From contig NZ_RHNX01000015.1 in NCBI RefSeq assembly GCF_003946335.1, positions 1 to 62,826 on the forward strand: 62,826 nucleotides of DNA, given 5' to 3'. The notes beneath the pieces were generated by a model, which was not told the DNA's origin, ran no database searches, and saw only the letters and a program-made list of their open reading frames with translations. Position numbers and translations under genes: made by a program. Positions within the stretch are counted from its first letter, which is position 1. Each line of letters begins with the position of its first letter. The stretch is from Levilactobacillus fujinensis. GTDB lineage: Bacteria; Bacillota; Bacilli; Lactobacillales; Lactobacillaceae. Below, piece by piece: positions 54,002 to 62,710 of this stretch.

Positions 54002-54090
54002 CGACTGCCAAGGATTCCGCTTACTGTAGGGAACGCCTCCAGCCAAGGGACGAGCTTCCGGCTCGGCTGGAGACGTTCCTGACTTTCTCC
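54002..54090. repeat. Inverted pair of a GGCTGGAG-type repeat
   Basis: GGAACGCCTCCAGCC (54030-54044) and GGCTGGAGACGTTCC (54065-54079) pair over 15 bp with one mismatch. The flanks match single copies at 8432-8491 and 57889-57950, so two copies lie head to head. Confidence 0.55.
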
Positions 54091-54217
54091 GGTTCAGATT
54101 GTTCAGGTCAATTTCAAACGTTGAGTTTCAGATGATTGCTGACGCTTAGCGTAAATCAATAACCTTTCTATCGGCATAATTTGGCTATGCTGCCTCAGAA
54201 CAATTACGTAAGCCGAA

Positions 54218-54310
54218 AAGGTCGGCAATGACTGGACGACGTTGTCCAATTTTAGTCTCAGTATCGTTGTGACAACAATCATAATAAGCATCTCGGAACT
54301 TTCAACCTCG
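54218..54310 (+). repeat. Dispersed intergenic repeat, copy B
   Basis: GGCAATGACTGGACGACG, CCAATTTTAGTCTCAG, then the hairpin ATCGTTGT-G-ACAACAAT and the end GGAACTTTCAACCT. It is the clearest copy of the family and colinear with A, C and D. Confidence 0.65.
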
Positions 54311-54410
54311 TCTTCAGTCTAACTTAAATACTAGTGCTTACCCGTATTTCTCCTGACAATCATGGATAGGATCTGCGACCGCCACTTAGTAAATTTACAT
54401 AATTTAACCT

Positions 54411-55175
54411 TTACAATCGCTTCTGATTAAACGTCCAAATCGTCACACCCAGAATCACCAACGCCGCGGCCACCGTGACGCCACACGCTGGTAAAATGTG
54501 CGTGATTTTCTCCGTGCCGCGAACCAGATCAAGGTTGTCCGTCACTAAGGCAATCGGGTTCCACCTTTTGACGGCCTTCACGTAATTTAACAGCGCTAGG
54601 CTCGCGAAGACCAATGCGGCCACCAGAAACCCCGCGTAGTTGCTATTAACCACCGTAGACCCCAGCAGGACTACCGCCACGAAGAACAGGCCAAAGAGTA
54701 AGACCGGCCAAATTGCTAGCCAGACGTGGGGACTCTTGTCATCCGGGAAATAATACGCCGTGTAACCCCAAGTTATGATAAATGAGACCCCGATGGCGAC
54801 CACCCATTGCACAACGGCCGCCAGATACTTGGCGATGATGACCGCGTACCGGGGTAATCCCTTCGTTATCAGATTGACCAGGGTCCCACTGCTGACCTCC
54901 TGACTGACCGTGCCACTAAAGACCAAGGCCAGTAAGAAGATACCAATCTGCGACGTGTTCTTGTAAAACTGCTGCCACGAGTCACTGCTGGTCGACTGCG
55001 GCAACTTAATCGAGAATTGGTCGCCCAACGCCAATTTCATGAGGTCGGGCATGAGCTTCGCCATCAGTGGCGCCTCAATACCGAAGATGACAAAGATGAC
55101 CGCCAAGATCAGGATGTGATAGTTACGCCAAGCCGCCAACCACTCCTTATGCCAAAAGGTCAGTATCGCGCTCAT
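54411..55175 (-). CDS. ABC-2 type permease (YxlG-like)
   Basis: 254 residues with six helices and an extracytoplasmic loop after the first. The start overlaps the ATPase stop (ATGA). With the PLDc_N protein and ATPase it recalls Bacillus YxlE-YxlF-YxlG, which modulates a sigma factor; here an XRE regulator takes the first place. The exported compound is unknown. Last gene of the operon. Confidence 0.85.
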   Translation of the reverse strand: MSAILTFWHKEWLAAWRNYHILILAVIFVIFGIEAPLMAKLMPDLMKLALGDQFSIKLPQSTSSDSWQQFYKNTSQIGIFLLALVFSGTVSQEVSSGTLVNLITKGLPRYAVIIAKYLAAVVQWVVAIGVSFIITWGYTAYYFPDDKSPHVWLAIWPVLLFGLFFVAVVLLGSTVVNSNYAGFLVAALVFASLALLNYVKAVKRWNPIALVTDNLDLVRGTEKITHILPACGVTVAAALVILGVTIWTFNQKRL

Positions 55176-56077
55176 GTCGTCACCTCCCGAAAAATATCTT
55201 CCAAGCTGGTCTCTTGTCGATCAACGGCTAGTGGGACTACGTGGGCTGCCAGCAACGCTTTTAAAACTGCCGCCACTGTCGCCGCATAGTCGTCCTGAAA
55301 TGGCACCGCCACGTGCGTCGCCGTCTGAGTTGCTGGTCTTCCCATGACCGCAACGGCTTGCTGGGCAATTGCCGATGACGCAAACTTTAATTGGACCTGT
55401 GACCGTGCATACCGATGCTTTAATGCGGTCAAATTGCCTTGGACCTGCAAGACACCGGCGTGTAGAATGCCGACCTGATCACTGATGCGCTCCACGTCAG
55501 TCAGAATGTGCGTGGAAAACAGAATCGTCATCTCACCGCGCAAGCTCGCTAGCAGCTTCAAAAACTCACTCCGGCCGTTCGGATCCAGCGCCGAGGTTGG
55601 TTCGTCACAGATCAATAGTTGCGGCCGATTCAACAATGCCTGCGCGATGCCCAACCGCTGCTTCATCCCCCGCGAAAAGCCGTGAATACGGTGCTTGTTT
55701 TGTGGCAGGTCGACCGTCCTTAACATTTCCGTGATTCGGTTAGACAGATCCGGTTCCCGCATCCCCGTTAGCCGGCCGCACAAGGTCAAGTATTCCGTGG
55801 ATGTCATGTACCCGTAATACGCCGGCACATCTGGCAAATATCCGACCACCTGATTGGCAACGGCGCGGCCATAGCGTACGGGTTGGCCCGCCACGGTGAT
55901 TTGACCACCATCTAGTGTGTCCAATCCCAGGATCAATTTCATGGTCGTTGTTTTGCCGGCCCCATTCTCCCCGACAAAACCAAAGATTGCCCCCGTGGGC
56001 ACCGTCAAGTCGAGACCCTTTAACACCTGTTTATCGCCAAAACGCTTGGTGACGCGCTGAAGATCTAAGATGGTCAC
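55172..56077 (-). CDS. ABC transporter ATP-binding protein (YxlF-like)
   Basis: 301 residues. Walker A GENGAGKTTTMKL, signature FSRGMKQRLGIAQAL and Walker B LLICDEPTSALDP, then the STHILTDVER switch. The signature lacks the usual LSGGQ (FSRGM), as in many bacitracin-type ATPases. A C-terminal extension (about 225-301) follows. It overlaps the permease start and adjoins the PLDc_N gene. Confidence 0.9.
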   Translation of the reverse strand: MTILDLQRVTKRFGDKQVLKGLDLTVPTGAIFGFVGENGAGKTTTMKLILGLDTLDGGQITVAGQPVRYGRAVANQVVGYLPDVPAYYGYMTSTEYLTLCGRLTGMREPDLSNRITEMLRTVDLPQNKHRIHGFSRGMKQRLGIAQALLNRPQLLICDEPTSALDPNGRSEFLKLLASLRGEMTILFSTHILTDVERISDQVGILHAGVLQVQGNLTALKHRYARSQVQLKFASSAIAQQAVAVMGRPATQTATHVAVPFQDDYAATVAAVLKALLAAHVVPLAVDRQETSLEDIFREVTT

Positions 56078-56287
56078 TCAGTCCACCTCCCGACCAAAAA
56101 TAAAGTACGCGATGGCCCCAAACGGTTGGATAAATACGATAGCTAACGTCCAAATCAATCGGTTGCCGTGCCGCACCGTTTGGCGGCGATACAGGCTGAT
56201 TAGTGCCGCAATCAGTAGGCCCAGTTCTAGGAACATCAGTGGCACGAAGAGCGGCAGGTTATTAAAAAATAATTCGGAATTATGCAT
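56078..56287 (-). CDS. PLDc_N (phospholipase D nuclease N-terminal) small membrane protein
   Basis: 69 residues with two hydrophobic helices; RLIWTLAIVFIQPFGAIAYF is the PLDc_N signature, with a charged end FGREVD. Such small proteins (for example YxlE) act as membrane partners of ABC transporters or regulators. Its start overlaps the XRE stop by 8 nt, and its stop abuts the ATPase start. Confidence 0.8.
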   Translation of the reverse strand: MHNSELFFNNLPLFVPLMFLELGLLIAALISLYRRQTVRHGNRLIWTLAIVFIQPFGAIAYFIFGREVD

Positions 56288-57410
56288 AGGTCAAGCGCTC
56301 CTTTATCTGCGTCAATCGCTGAACGATTGGTTGAAACTCGGCGGTCTCTAGGTAAAGTTTGAAGGCCGGATTATCGAGGACCACCGTCACAAAATCTGTC
56401 TGGAGCTGGTGCTCGTCGCGGGGTAAAGCATGCCCCAGATCCGTTTGTGCCAGCCATTCATCAATTCCGTCAAAGTAGGCGTCACCATGTAATCGTAATG
56501 GAAATTTAACGGCTGCTAAGCAGTCGACGTAGGCCGTTAAGCACGCGTGAACGGCTGTCGCATCGTGTTGTTGCGCGTACCCCATGGCCGCTGACACCTG
56601 GAAATTAATCACGGAAGCTGGATTCAATTTAGCCAGATCAAAGGTGTCGATAAGCGCCCAGCCACGCGCATAGGTCGTCCGAAGCTTCTCCGGTTGCCCC
56701 ATCACCAGCTGTAGGTAATTGGTCAATTGACTGGCCATAATCGTCACGTACTGGTAGAGTGCACTCTGGGTGGTCGCCATCGCCCGCTGTTCGTCACCCT
56801 TCAAATGATACGCCCAGGCAATCAGGCTCTCGCTGGGAAAATACGTCGGCACAAACTGGCCCAGTGCCGTCAATACGTCATCGGGACGCTGTAACAGCAG
56901 TGAACAGTACGCCGAAAAGTCCCGGGCCTTCTCCAAGAGAACGGGTTCCGTACTGATTTCGGTAACATGGGCGAATAGCTCCTGAGCGCGTGTCAGGTAC
57001 CGGCTCGATTTTTCAACCGCCGTTCCCCCTGGCAACAAGTCCCCGTGATTCAACAAGAGTTGCCCCATTTCCAAAACTAGCGGTGCACACGAGTAGTAGC
57101 GATGAATAGTGTCTTCAATGGCCGCCAAAACATCTGCGGCCGGTCGCGTGTCGAACTGCGCGATCAATGATGTGTACACCTCCCGAATCTGCTCGGCGGT
57201 CAGTTGACTACTGTAGGCCATCAATGTGTCGATTGAAACGTTGAAGTACGCCGCCAGTAACGGCAACAGCGTAATATCCGGATACGACTGACCGGTCTCC
57301 CATTTTGACACGGATGCCTTGGAAACACCGATAAATTTTGCCAGCTGTTGCTGAGTGACGCCCTTTGCCTTCCGTTTTTGTAGAATGACTGGTCCTAAAT
57401 TTAGGCTCAT
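56280..57410 (-). CDS. XRE-family regulator with TPR-like domain
   Basis: About 376 residues from the ATG at 57410, spaced 6 nt from GGGAG (an adjacent ATG at 57413 is the alternative; the long frame to 57590 is not supported). The N-terminal helix-turn-helix is VTQQQLAKFIGVSKASVSKW, with the typical ETGQSYPD. The rest (about 75-376) is helical and TPR-like, possibly sensing a ligand or peptide. It heads the operon XRE-PLDc_N-ATPase-permease. Confidence 0.85.
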   Translation of the reverse strand: MSLNLGPVILQKRKAKGVTQQQLAKFIGVSKASVSKWETGQSYPDITLLPLLAAYFNVSIDTLMAYSSQLTAEQIREVYTSLIAQFDTRPAADVLAAIEDTIHRYYSCAPLVLEMGQLLLNHGDLLPGGTAVEKSSRYLTRAQELFAHVTEISTEPVLLEKARDFSAYCSLLLQRPDDVLTALGQFVPTYFPSESLIAWAYHLKGDEQRAMATTQSALYQYVTIMASQLTNYLQLVMGQPEKLRTTYARGWALIDTFDLAKLNPASVINFQVSAAMGYAQQHDATAVHACLTAYVDCLAAVKFPLRLHGDAYFDGIDEWLAQTDLGHALPRDEHQLQTDFVTVVLDNPAFKLYLETAEFQPIVQRLTQIKERLTYA

Positions 57411-57608
57411 CATGCACTCCCCCTTGTTGGTTATCTCCATTATATCTGGTTGACAAAGTTTCTTGTAGCGATAGATCGTTAACTTTAGGCCGAAAATATT
57501 AACTCTGAGGCAACTTGATTTTTTTTCGTCTTGCCAGTCGTCAGATATGGACTGAGACGGTGCGCAAAACGAAAAAACCGCGTGGACCATAAGGCAGTTA
57601 GTTTCGAC

Positions 57609-57675
57609 ACCATAGTGGCGTAAATAAAAAGTTGCTTCTTTCAGAAACTAACAATTCTGAAAGAAACAACTTTTT
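57609..57675. terminator. Terminator element duplicated from 50023
   Basis: The leader ACCATAGTGGCGTAAATAAA is identical to that at 50023; the hairpin AAAGTTGCTTCTTTCAGAA and its complement differ at a few paired sites. It lies in an intergenic gap far from any plus-strand gene end. Confidence 0.7.
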
Positions 57676-57888
57676 GACGTTATTTTAGAGCATTCATCAC
57701 TACGGTTATTGCGGTGCAAACAAGACATTAGCTGAACACAATCGACCTGACTGCTAAACGGACCATCCCAGCCAGCTGACTTCAAGTCTAAGCTTCTTTC
57801 GACACTTGGCTTGTAGCAGGGTTTGTAGTAGAGGCGTCCAGGAGTGGGCGACGATGCTAGATGGGCTTTTCCCCGGTTTTCAGTCGCG

Positions 57889-57950
57889 CCGGAAGCCCGC
57901 CTTTTGGCTGGAGACGTTCCCCACGGCGGATGAAATTCCTAGCCGCCACA
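57889..57950 (+). repeat. GGCTGGAG-type repeat copy
   Basis: GGCTGGAGACGTTCCCCAC, then GCGGATGAAATTCCTAGCC. Homologous to 8432-8491 and the inverted pair at 54002-54090. Confidence 0.5.
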
Positions 57951-57975
57951 ACACGATAATCTTAGCTAGTCTCTG

Positions 57976-58578
57976 TTACTTAAAGACCAAGAAGCGGTCA
58001 TCGTCAGCCATGTAATCCTTAGCATCGGCTGGACTTTCGATGGAACCAAAGTCCATTTCAGCACGGAGCTTCCAGCTGCCAGGAATGTTAAAGGCGGCCC
58101 GGACTTCGTCGTCAATTAGTGGATTGTAGTGTTGCAGATTGGCCCCGATACCATTTTCGGCCAGTGACGTCCAAACGGCTTGTTGGGCACCACCCTGTGA
58201 TTGCTCGGACCAGTCCTGAAAGTTAGCGGCGTATAGCGGGAAGTTCTCTTCGAATTGCTTGACCGTCTTTGTTTCCGTGTAGAACAGAATCGTTCCAAAG
58301 GCGGCCTTGAAGGCGTTGACCTTAGCCGTTGTTTTCGCAAAGGCAGCCTCGTCAGGAACCTCTTGCTTCAACCGATCAATCACGATATCCCACAACTTTT
58401 CGTGAGCGTCACCGAATAAAATCACGGCCCGTTGCGTTTGGTTGTTGAAAGATGTTGGGGCTTGCTTGATGCTTTCCTGAATCAGTTTAGTCAGCTCACC
58501 AGTCGATAACTTAACGTTACGACCCAAATTATAAATCGTCCGACGCTGTTTAGAGAGTTCAATAAATTTCGTTTCCAT
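57976..58578 (-). CDS. Nitroreductase family oxidoreductase
   Basis: 200 residues, ATG after GAGGTTATTTAAGC. The N-terminal segment SKQRRTIYNLGRNV with QAPTSFNNQTQRAVIL is the FMN-binding start of the nitroreductase family, and WTSLAENGIGANLQHYNP matches the later FMN contact. It reduces quinones, flavins or nitro compounds using NAD(P)H. A TTACTTT/AAAGTAA dyad lies upstream. Confidence 0.9.
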   Translation of the reverse strand: METKFIELSKQRRTIYNLGRNVKLSTGELTKLIQESIKQAPTSFNNQTQRAVILFGDAHEKLWDIVIDRLKQEVPDEAAFAKTTAKVNAFKAAFGTILFYTETKTVKQFEENFPLYAANFQDWSEQSQGGAQQAVWTSLAENGIGANLQHYNPLIDDEVRAAFNIPGSWKLRAEMDFGSIESPADAKDYMADDDRFLVFK

Positions 58579-58941
58579 AGCTTAAATAACCTCACTTTAA
58601 TTTTCCCATTTATGGGTAATTGATAGTTTCCTTAAAACTTTATTTCCAGTTTATCACTTACTTTTTGAAAGTAAAGAGTTTAGTGAACCATTGATAAGCC
58701 TGTTCATACGTCGCCTCCAGAATAGGTTGCATTTAGTCTAACACGTCTCCTTTCGAAACACCCGTGACTCTTTGACTAGGGTCCATGTGTCGTCGCCCAG
58801 TGGCTAAACTTTGTCACACTGATTTCTCCGTGAATAACCCCGAAACCTGTTTAAAAAAGATAGCGTTTCTAAAAATTCCACCCGTAAAATGGTCTCGCCA
58901 TGTAATCAGGGAGACACTTTTACCTAACTCATACTTACTTC
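58579..58941. other. Promoter region of the nitroreductase gene
   Basis: A 363-bp gap. Apart from the dyad at 58658 I see no gene or repeat. Confidence 0.35.
58658..58674. promoter_or_regulatory. Probable HxlR/MarR-type operator
   Basis: TTACTTT-TTG-AAAGTAA is a perfect dyad 80 bp upstream of the nitroreductase start. HxlR-type regulators commonly control such genes; none is encoded beside it. Confidence 0.5.
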
Positions 58942-59466
58942 TCACGCGCGCAACAGTCGCATCAACTGGGTCGTAACTTCTTCCACCGTTGCCGATTGCA
59001 CTGGCAGTTGCACTAACGTTCCCAACAAGAACGTCCAAATTGCCGGAGCTGCCCGCCCGACTGGTGGTGTATCTGGTTGCTGAGCGGCCAATAAGGCAAC
59101 GACCGTCTGCAGACTTTGCGGAACAGCTGACGGTGTTCGTAAGAAAAACGCGATTGCCTGAGGATGCTCCTGCGCGTAGGTCAGGATATTCGTGACCATC
59201 CGTCGGAGCATGGCGGCAGCATTGGGGGAATCCAACACACCTTCACGTAACGTAGCTGCCAGTTCCTCTTGAAATTCAACGCGGAGGGCTGCCAGCAAGC
59301 TCGCTTTATCTGGAAAATGACGATAAACAGCCGCTGGTGTGACGGCTAAAAATCGGGCGATTTGACGCAACGATAATTGTTCGACACCAGACTCTTCTAA
59401 CTGTTGCCGGGCCTGCTGCTGAATGGCGGCGGCTAGATTTTTACGATGATACGGCTGTTTTGCCAT
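58942..59466 (-). CDS. TetR-family regulator
   Basis: 174 residues, ATG after AGGAGGTCG. The helix-turn-helix is SLRQIARFLAVTPAAVYRHF (about 27-46), of the TetR type. The C-terminal domain is a short alpha bundle. It is divergent from a CPBP-family gene at 59681, with a large nested dyad just upstream of its start. Confidence 0.88.
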   Translation of the reverse strand: MAKQPYHRKNLAAAIQQQARQQLEESGVEQLSLRQIARFLAVTPAAVYRHFPDKASLLAALRVEFQEELAATLREGVLDSPNAAAMLRRMVTNILTYAQEHPQAIAFFLRTPSAVPQSLQTVVALLAAQQPDTPPVGRAAPAIWTFLLGTLVQLPVQSATVEEVTTQLMRLLRA

Positions 59467-59510
59467 GAATGACGACCTCCTATTGAATCACATGTTGTCA
59501 CTGATTATAT

Positions 59511-59559
59511 CTCTATGTTAACACCGACTACTTTAAAAGTAAACAGTGGTAACATAGAG
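59511..59559. promoter_or_regulatory. Nested double dyad, probable TetR operator
   Basis: An outer inverted repeat CTCTATGTTA (59511-59520)/TAACATAGAG (59550-59559) and an inner one TACTTT-A-AAAGTA (59529-59541) share exactly the same centre at 59535, with a further matched CAC/GTG between. It lies between the TetR and CPBP promoters. Confidence 0.65.
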
Positions 59560-59680
59560 AAGTATTCAGTGTTCATATTGGTTGTTTTAGCTGACTCCTT
59601 TACGGAATTTTTACACCACTTCTCCTCAGAAAGTTCTACAATAAAAGTATCGTTGATTTTGTGAGAAAAGAGGAATTTCT

Positions 59681-60346
59681 GTGTCTAATAGCATTTCAAA
59701 TCGTCGGCTCACTTGGCAGTTTATCGGATGTTGGCTCACTTGGTTTATCATTCAAGTGGCTTTAAACATTCCCATCAGTCACCATTTTCACGGATGGTCC
59801 CAAGAGTTTCTACTGGATGCCATCAAACTAACCTTATGGCTTGGTGCTGGTTGGTGGTTTACTCACCAAGCTCGCCAGGGAACCTTAACTCTAACTAATC
59901 GTGAGCAATGGCGGCCTAACTGGCACTTTACGGCTGGCTATGTCGTTTGGGTCGCAATCATCCTGTACCTCGGCCTGCAATTCTGGTTACTGCATCACGG
60001 ACTTCGCGTAAACCGAACCTTTATTCCCCAATACTGGGGCCGCTACTTCTTGGTCGTGGGAGTCGCTGAAGAATTCGTCACTCGGGGATATTTCCTAAAT
60101 GCCCTACTGAAGAAAACAACATTTGCGACGGCTAACGTGATTCAAGCAGCCGGCTTTGCCAGCATGCACATTCCTCGTTACCTGACGACCATTCCTGCCA
60201 TGAGCGTTGGTGCTTGGTTAAGCAATCTAGTTTCCGTCTTCGTCCTGGGACTATTGTTTGGCTGGCTGTATAAAAAAAGCCGGTCACTGTGGCCTGGCAT
60301 CGTCATTCACATGACTTGGGATATTCTGGTCACCCTCTTCGGTTAA
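59681..60346 (+). CDS. CPBP-family intramembrane metalloprotease
   Basis: 221 residues, GTG start after GAGGAATTT. Seven or so hydrophobic helices and the CPBP (Abi) motifs: VAEEFVTRGYF with the Glu-Glu pair and Arg, FASMHIPRY and WPGIVIHMTWDI. The family includes CAAX-type proteases and bacteriocin self-immunity proteins; which applies is unknown. Divergent from the TetR gene. Confidence 0.87.
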   Translation: MSNSISNRRLTWQFIGCWLTWFIIQVALNIPISHHFHGWSQEFLLDAIKLTLWLGAGWWFTHQARQGTLTLTNREQWRPNWHFTAGYVVWVAIILYLGLQFWLLHHGLRVNRTFIPQYWGRYFLVVGVAEEFVTRGYFLNALLKKTTFATANVIQAAGFASMHIPRYLTTIPAMSVGAWLSNLVSVFVLGLLFGWLYKKSRSLWPGIVIHMTWDILVTLFG

Positions 60347-60374
60347 GCCGTGAAGACATGTGGTGATATGTCAA

Positions 60375-60412
60375 GACAATGTATGACGATTGTAACAACG
60401 ATGTAGATTTCC
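60375..60412 (-). repeat. Dispersed intergenic repeat, degenerate copy F
   Basis: On the minus strand CTACATCGTTGTTACAATCG and TCATACATTG match only the hairpin core of the family. Confidence 0.4.
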
Positions 60413-60463
60413 TGACAGCTGGCGTACGACCGCTTTAATTTTCAATCTTAGCTAAGACAAACA

Positions 60464-60503
60464 AAAATGGTGCCACCTTCGCATATGGAAGGGACACCAT
60501 TTT
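60464..60503. terminator. Bidirectional terminator
   Basis: AAAATGGTG..ACCTTC pairs with GGAAGG..CACCATTTT, between the convergent CPBP and membrane-protein genes. Confidence 0.75.
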
Positions 60504-60510
60504 CAGTTAC

Positions 60511-60855
60511 TCAAGCTAAAGTTCGGCGTTTCAGATAACCCAAGAGAACACTTAAAAAGGCAAACGGCAAGAAGAAACTAAACAGTGCCGTGACCAATTC
60601 CGGTGCGACTGTAACGGCCAAGATGAGGTCGATCGCACCAACCAAGAGACTGACGCCCAGCAGGACTCGCCAAGCGACTCGACTGAGGCGCCGCTGATAC
60701 GTTAGTCCATAGACCAGTAGCGTCAAAGCAGTGGTCAACAATAAAGCCCGGTCAATGACCGGTAACGCTAAAAGTCCGGTTAACCCGAGGGCTACGATGC
60801 TAAGCCCGATAAAGAAGTAACCGTACCAGCGTTGTGTTTGCACAGTGGATTTCAC
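60511..60855 (-). CDS. Four-helix membrane protein of unknown function
   Basis: 114 residues with four hydrophobic helices and a basic tail GYLKRRTLA. I do not recognise a family. The ATG at 60855 is preceded by a weak AAAGGAAGCGAT. It is a single gene flanked by a terminator, and its size suggests a small integral protein of the DUF type. Confidence 0.55.
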   Translation of the reverse strand: MKSTVQTQRWYGYFFIGLSIVALGLTGLLALPVIDRALLLTTALTLLVYGLTYQRRLSRVAWRVLLGVSLLVGAIDLILAVTVAPELVTALFSFFLPFAFLSVLLGYLKRRTLA

Positions 60856-60968
60856 GATTATCGCTTCCTTTACCTATTCTTCACACCTTTAGTTTAGCTG
60901 ATTGTGTAACCGCTTACAACAGTTTGGCCTGTCTGGACGCTATTTTTTTATTTAGTGCCCCTCGTTTT

Positions 60969-61427
60969 CTAATGATCAACGTGCAAATCGCCATCCCACT
61001 CGTCACTTGTGACGGCTGCAATCTCGCGGTTAAAGACTCGCAATAAGGTCGGCATCGATGCCGCACTCCGAGCCGCTGTCATTTCGCTCAGTGGTAGCCA
61101 GCTGACTTGGCCTTCATCGCTGGCCTTCAGTTCGCCGGTAAACTCCGAACTGCGGTAGAGCAGTCCTAATTTTCGTTGTTGACGTGACTCATCGAACCAT
61201 TCGCAAGTACCGCAGAAACTCACAGACTTTAAATGGAGACCGGTTTCTTCATAGACTTCACGAATTGCCGCCGACGCACAAGTTTCCCCGACTTCAACGT
61301 GCCCGCCGGGGAAACTATGACCAGCCTTCCACGGGACGTTCACTTTATCTTCCACCAAGACACGGTGGGTCTGTGGATCAGTTACCATGATCATCGTAAC
61401 TAATTCAACTGATTGCGTTCGAGACAT
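60969..61427 (-). CDS. NUDIX hydrolase (MutT-like)
   Basis: 152 residues from the ATG at 61427 after GGAGGAAAAG. The Nudix box is GGHVEVGETCASAAIREVYEE followed by TG, with all catalytic Glu positions. It removes a nucleoside diphosphate-X or oxidised nucleotide; substrate not assignable. The long frame to 61688 lies inside the acyltransferase gene. The start overlaps the 3' end of that frame by 28 nt, so the two may be coupled. Confidence 0.9.
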   Translation of the reverse strand: MSRTQSVELVTMIMVTDPQTHRVLVEDKVNVPWKAGHSFPGGHVEVGETCASAAIREVYEETGLHLKSVSFCGTCEWFDESRQQRKLGLLYRSSEFTGELKASDEGQVSWLPLSEMTAARSAASMPTLLRVFNREIAAVTSDEWDGDLHVDH

Positions 61428-62441
61428 TTTCTTTTCCTCCAATTTAAAAACACTAATTTTATTTTCTGCCAAGCTAGGTGGCCTAAATAAGTCGCAGCAA
61501 ATGACCAGGCCCACGTCAAAACATAGCACACTAATAATCCCCAGTTCAAGTGATGGCTCGCCAACCGGTGGCCAAACGCTGACCAAATTAACGTCAACCA
61601 AAAGACATTTGCTAAGTACGCCCGGTAAGCATAGGTCGCCAGCCAGTGAATTACGGGTAGCCAACCCGACTGACGGTGGAGCTGCCAAATGGCTAAACTT
61701 ACGATCATCCCAATGACGCTCAACGCATACAAGACATTTGCCGGCAAATAATAACTGCTACGCGTCAGAGACAGTGGTCGCGATGCTTGTTGCATTTGCC
61801 AACCAATTATCACACCACCTATGATCAAAGACGGTATCGCCAGCCAGTGCCATCGCTGAACGTGCGGCCATCCCAGATACAACGTGATTCCTATATGTAT
61901 AGGCCTGCATTCCCAATGCATAGATGATTGCCGTACCGCCCAGCAAGACGCACTGCCGCCGAACTGTTGTCGCCCACCGCCGTATTCCCCACCAAATAGG
62001 CATCAGCAAAACCATTTGCAGCATCATCGTATTATACCAGAGATGTGGCGCCGCGTTCCCGTTTATCATTTGCCAAATAAATTGGCCAATTGTTCGTGCC
62101 GGACGATGCTGTTGCACACTAGGTAAAATCAACAAGTAAGCCAATGTCCACCACAGGGTCGGGACGCCTAACACATGCCACTGTTGCCGATAGTATTTTG
62201 ACAGCGCTGGCTGCAGCGTTGTCGTGCGCATCGTGGAAAAGAGAATACCACAAATAAACGCCGGCGCCGTAAATTTAATGGCAGCATAGATCAAAGTAAT
62301 TGGCACGTCCTGGGCTTGGCCAGCCGCAGTAGTCAGTCCCAGACTCAGAACTGTCTGTCCCATGACCGCCGTACAAGCAAATGCCTTGAGATAGTCACCC
62401 ACGTCCGCAATCTGTTTTTCTTTTATTTTCATCTCCCTCAT
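61400..62441 (-). pseudogene. Frameshifted acyltransferase-3 family membrane protein
   Basis: Two minus-strand frames share the region near 61758-61921. The 5' frame gives the acyltransferase-3 N-terminal helices (IADVGDYLKAFACTAVMGQT, then FICGILF). The 3' frame continues the helices (YLGWPHVQRWHWLAIPSLII, then YRAYLANVFWLTLI). They are in different registers and meet near 61870-61915. A deletion or single-base change is likely; sequencing error is possible. No RBS supports separate translation of the 3' part. It is probably an inactivated wall- or glycolipid-O-acyltransferase. Confidence 0.7.
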
Positions 62442-62518
62442 CGCCTTTACCCTCTCCATTTTAGCAAGTAACTGTGATAACTGTAAAGTACGGATCATGA
62501 TACTTGATCAGCGGATGA

Positions 62519-62710
62519 TTCGCTGGCTCAGTAGAAAATCAACCTTGGAGACTCGATATTTTCAAGGCTTCAAGGTGTGTTCGCACCGATTTAACCCATG
62601 TTCTACCGGCTAGTAAGGCGATGACTGGACGACACTGCTCAATTTTAGTCTCCACATCGTCGTTACAACAGTTATAATGAGTGTTTTGGAACGTTCAGCC
62701 TTCAACTTTT
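62519..62710 (+). repeat. Dispersed intergenic repeat, copy A (long)
   Basis: GGCTCAGTAGAAAATCAACC at the 5' end, GTAAGGCGATGACTGGACGA, CAATTTTAGTCTCC, the hairpin ATCGTCGT/ACAACAGT and a TTCAACTTTT end. It matches copy D over about 185 bp. The rest of 62499-62826 has AT-rich inverted repeats near the window end (TAATGAT/ATCATTA, 62793-62820) but no gene. Confidence 0.6.

Larger units (their letters stand above)
53798..54410. other. Repeat-rich intergenic region
   Basis: A 613-bp gap. It holds an inverted pair of one repeat family (54002-54090) and copy B of another (54218-54310). I see no supported gene; a 62-codon frame at 54103-54291 lies inside repeat B and is not convincing. Confidence 0.5.
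57411..57975. other. Repeat-containing intergenic region
   Basis: A 565-bp gap with no gene. It holds the XRE promoter, the duplicated terminator element (57609-57675) and a GGCTGGAG-type repeat copy (57889-57950). Confidence 0.45.

Noticed and set aside
54103-54291. 62-codon minus-strand frame
   Set aside because: It lies within the dispersed repeat copy B, and similar frames are not kept in other copies.
56280-57590. Long 436-codon version of the XRE regulator
   Set aside because: The helix-turn-helix starts after the ATG at 57410, which has GGGGGAG upstream; the extra 60 residues are unlike the family.
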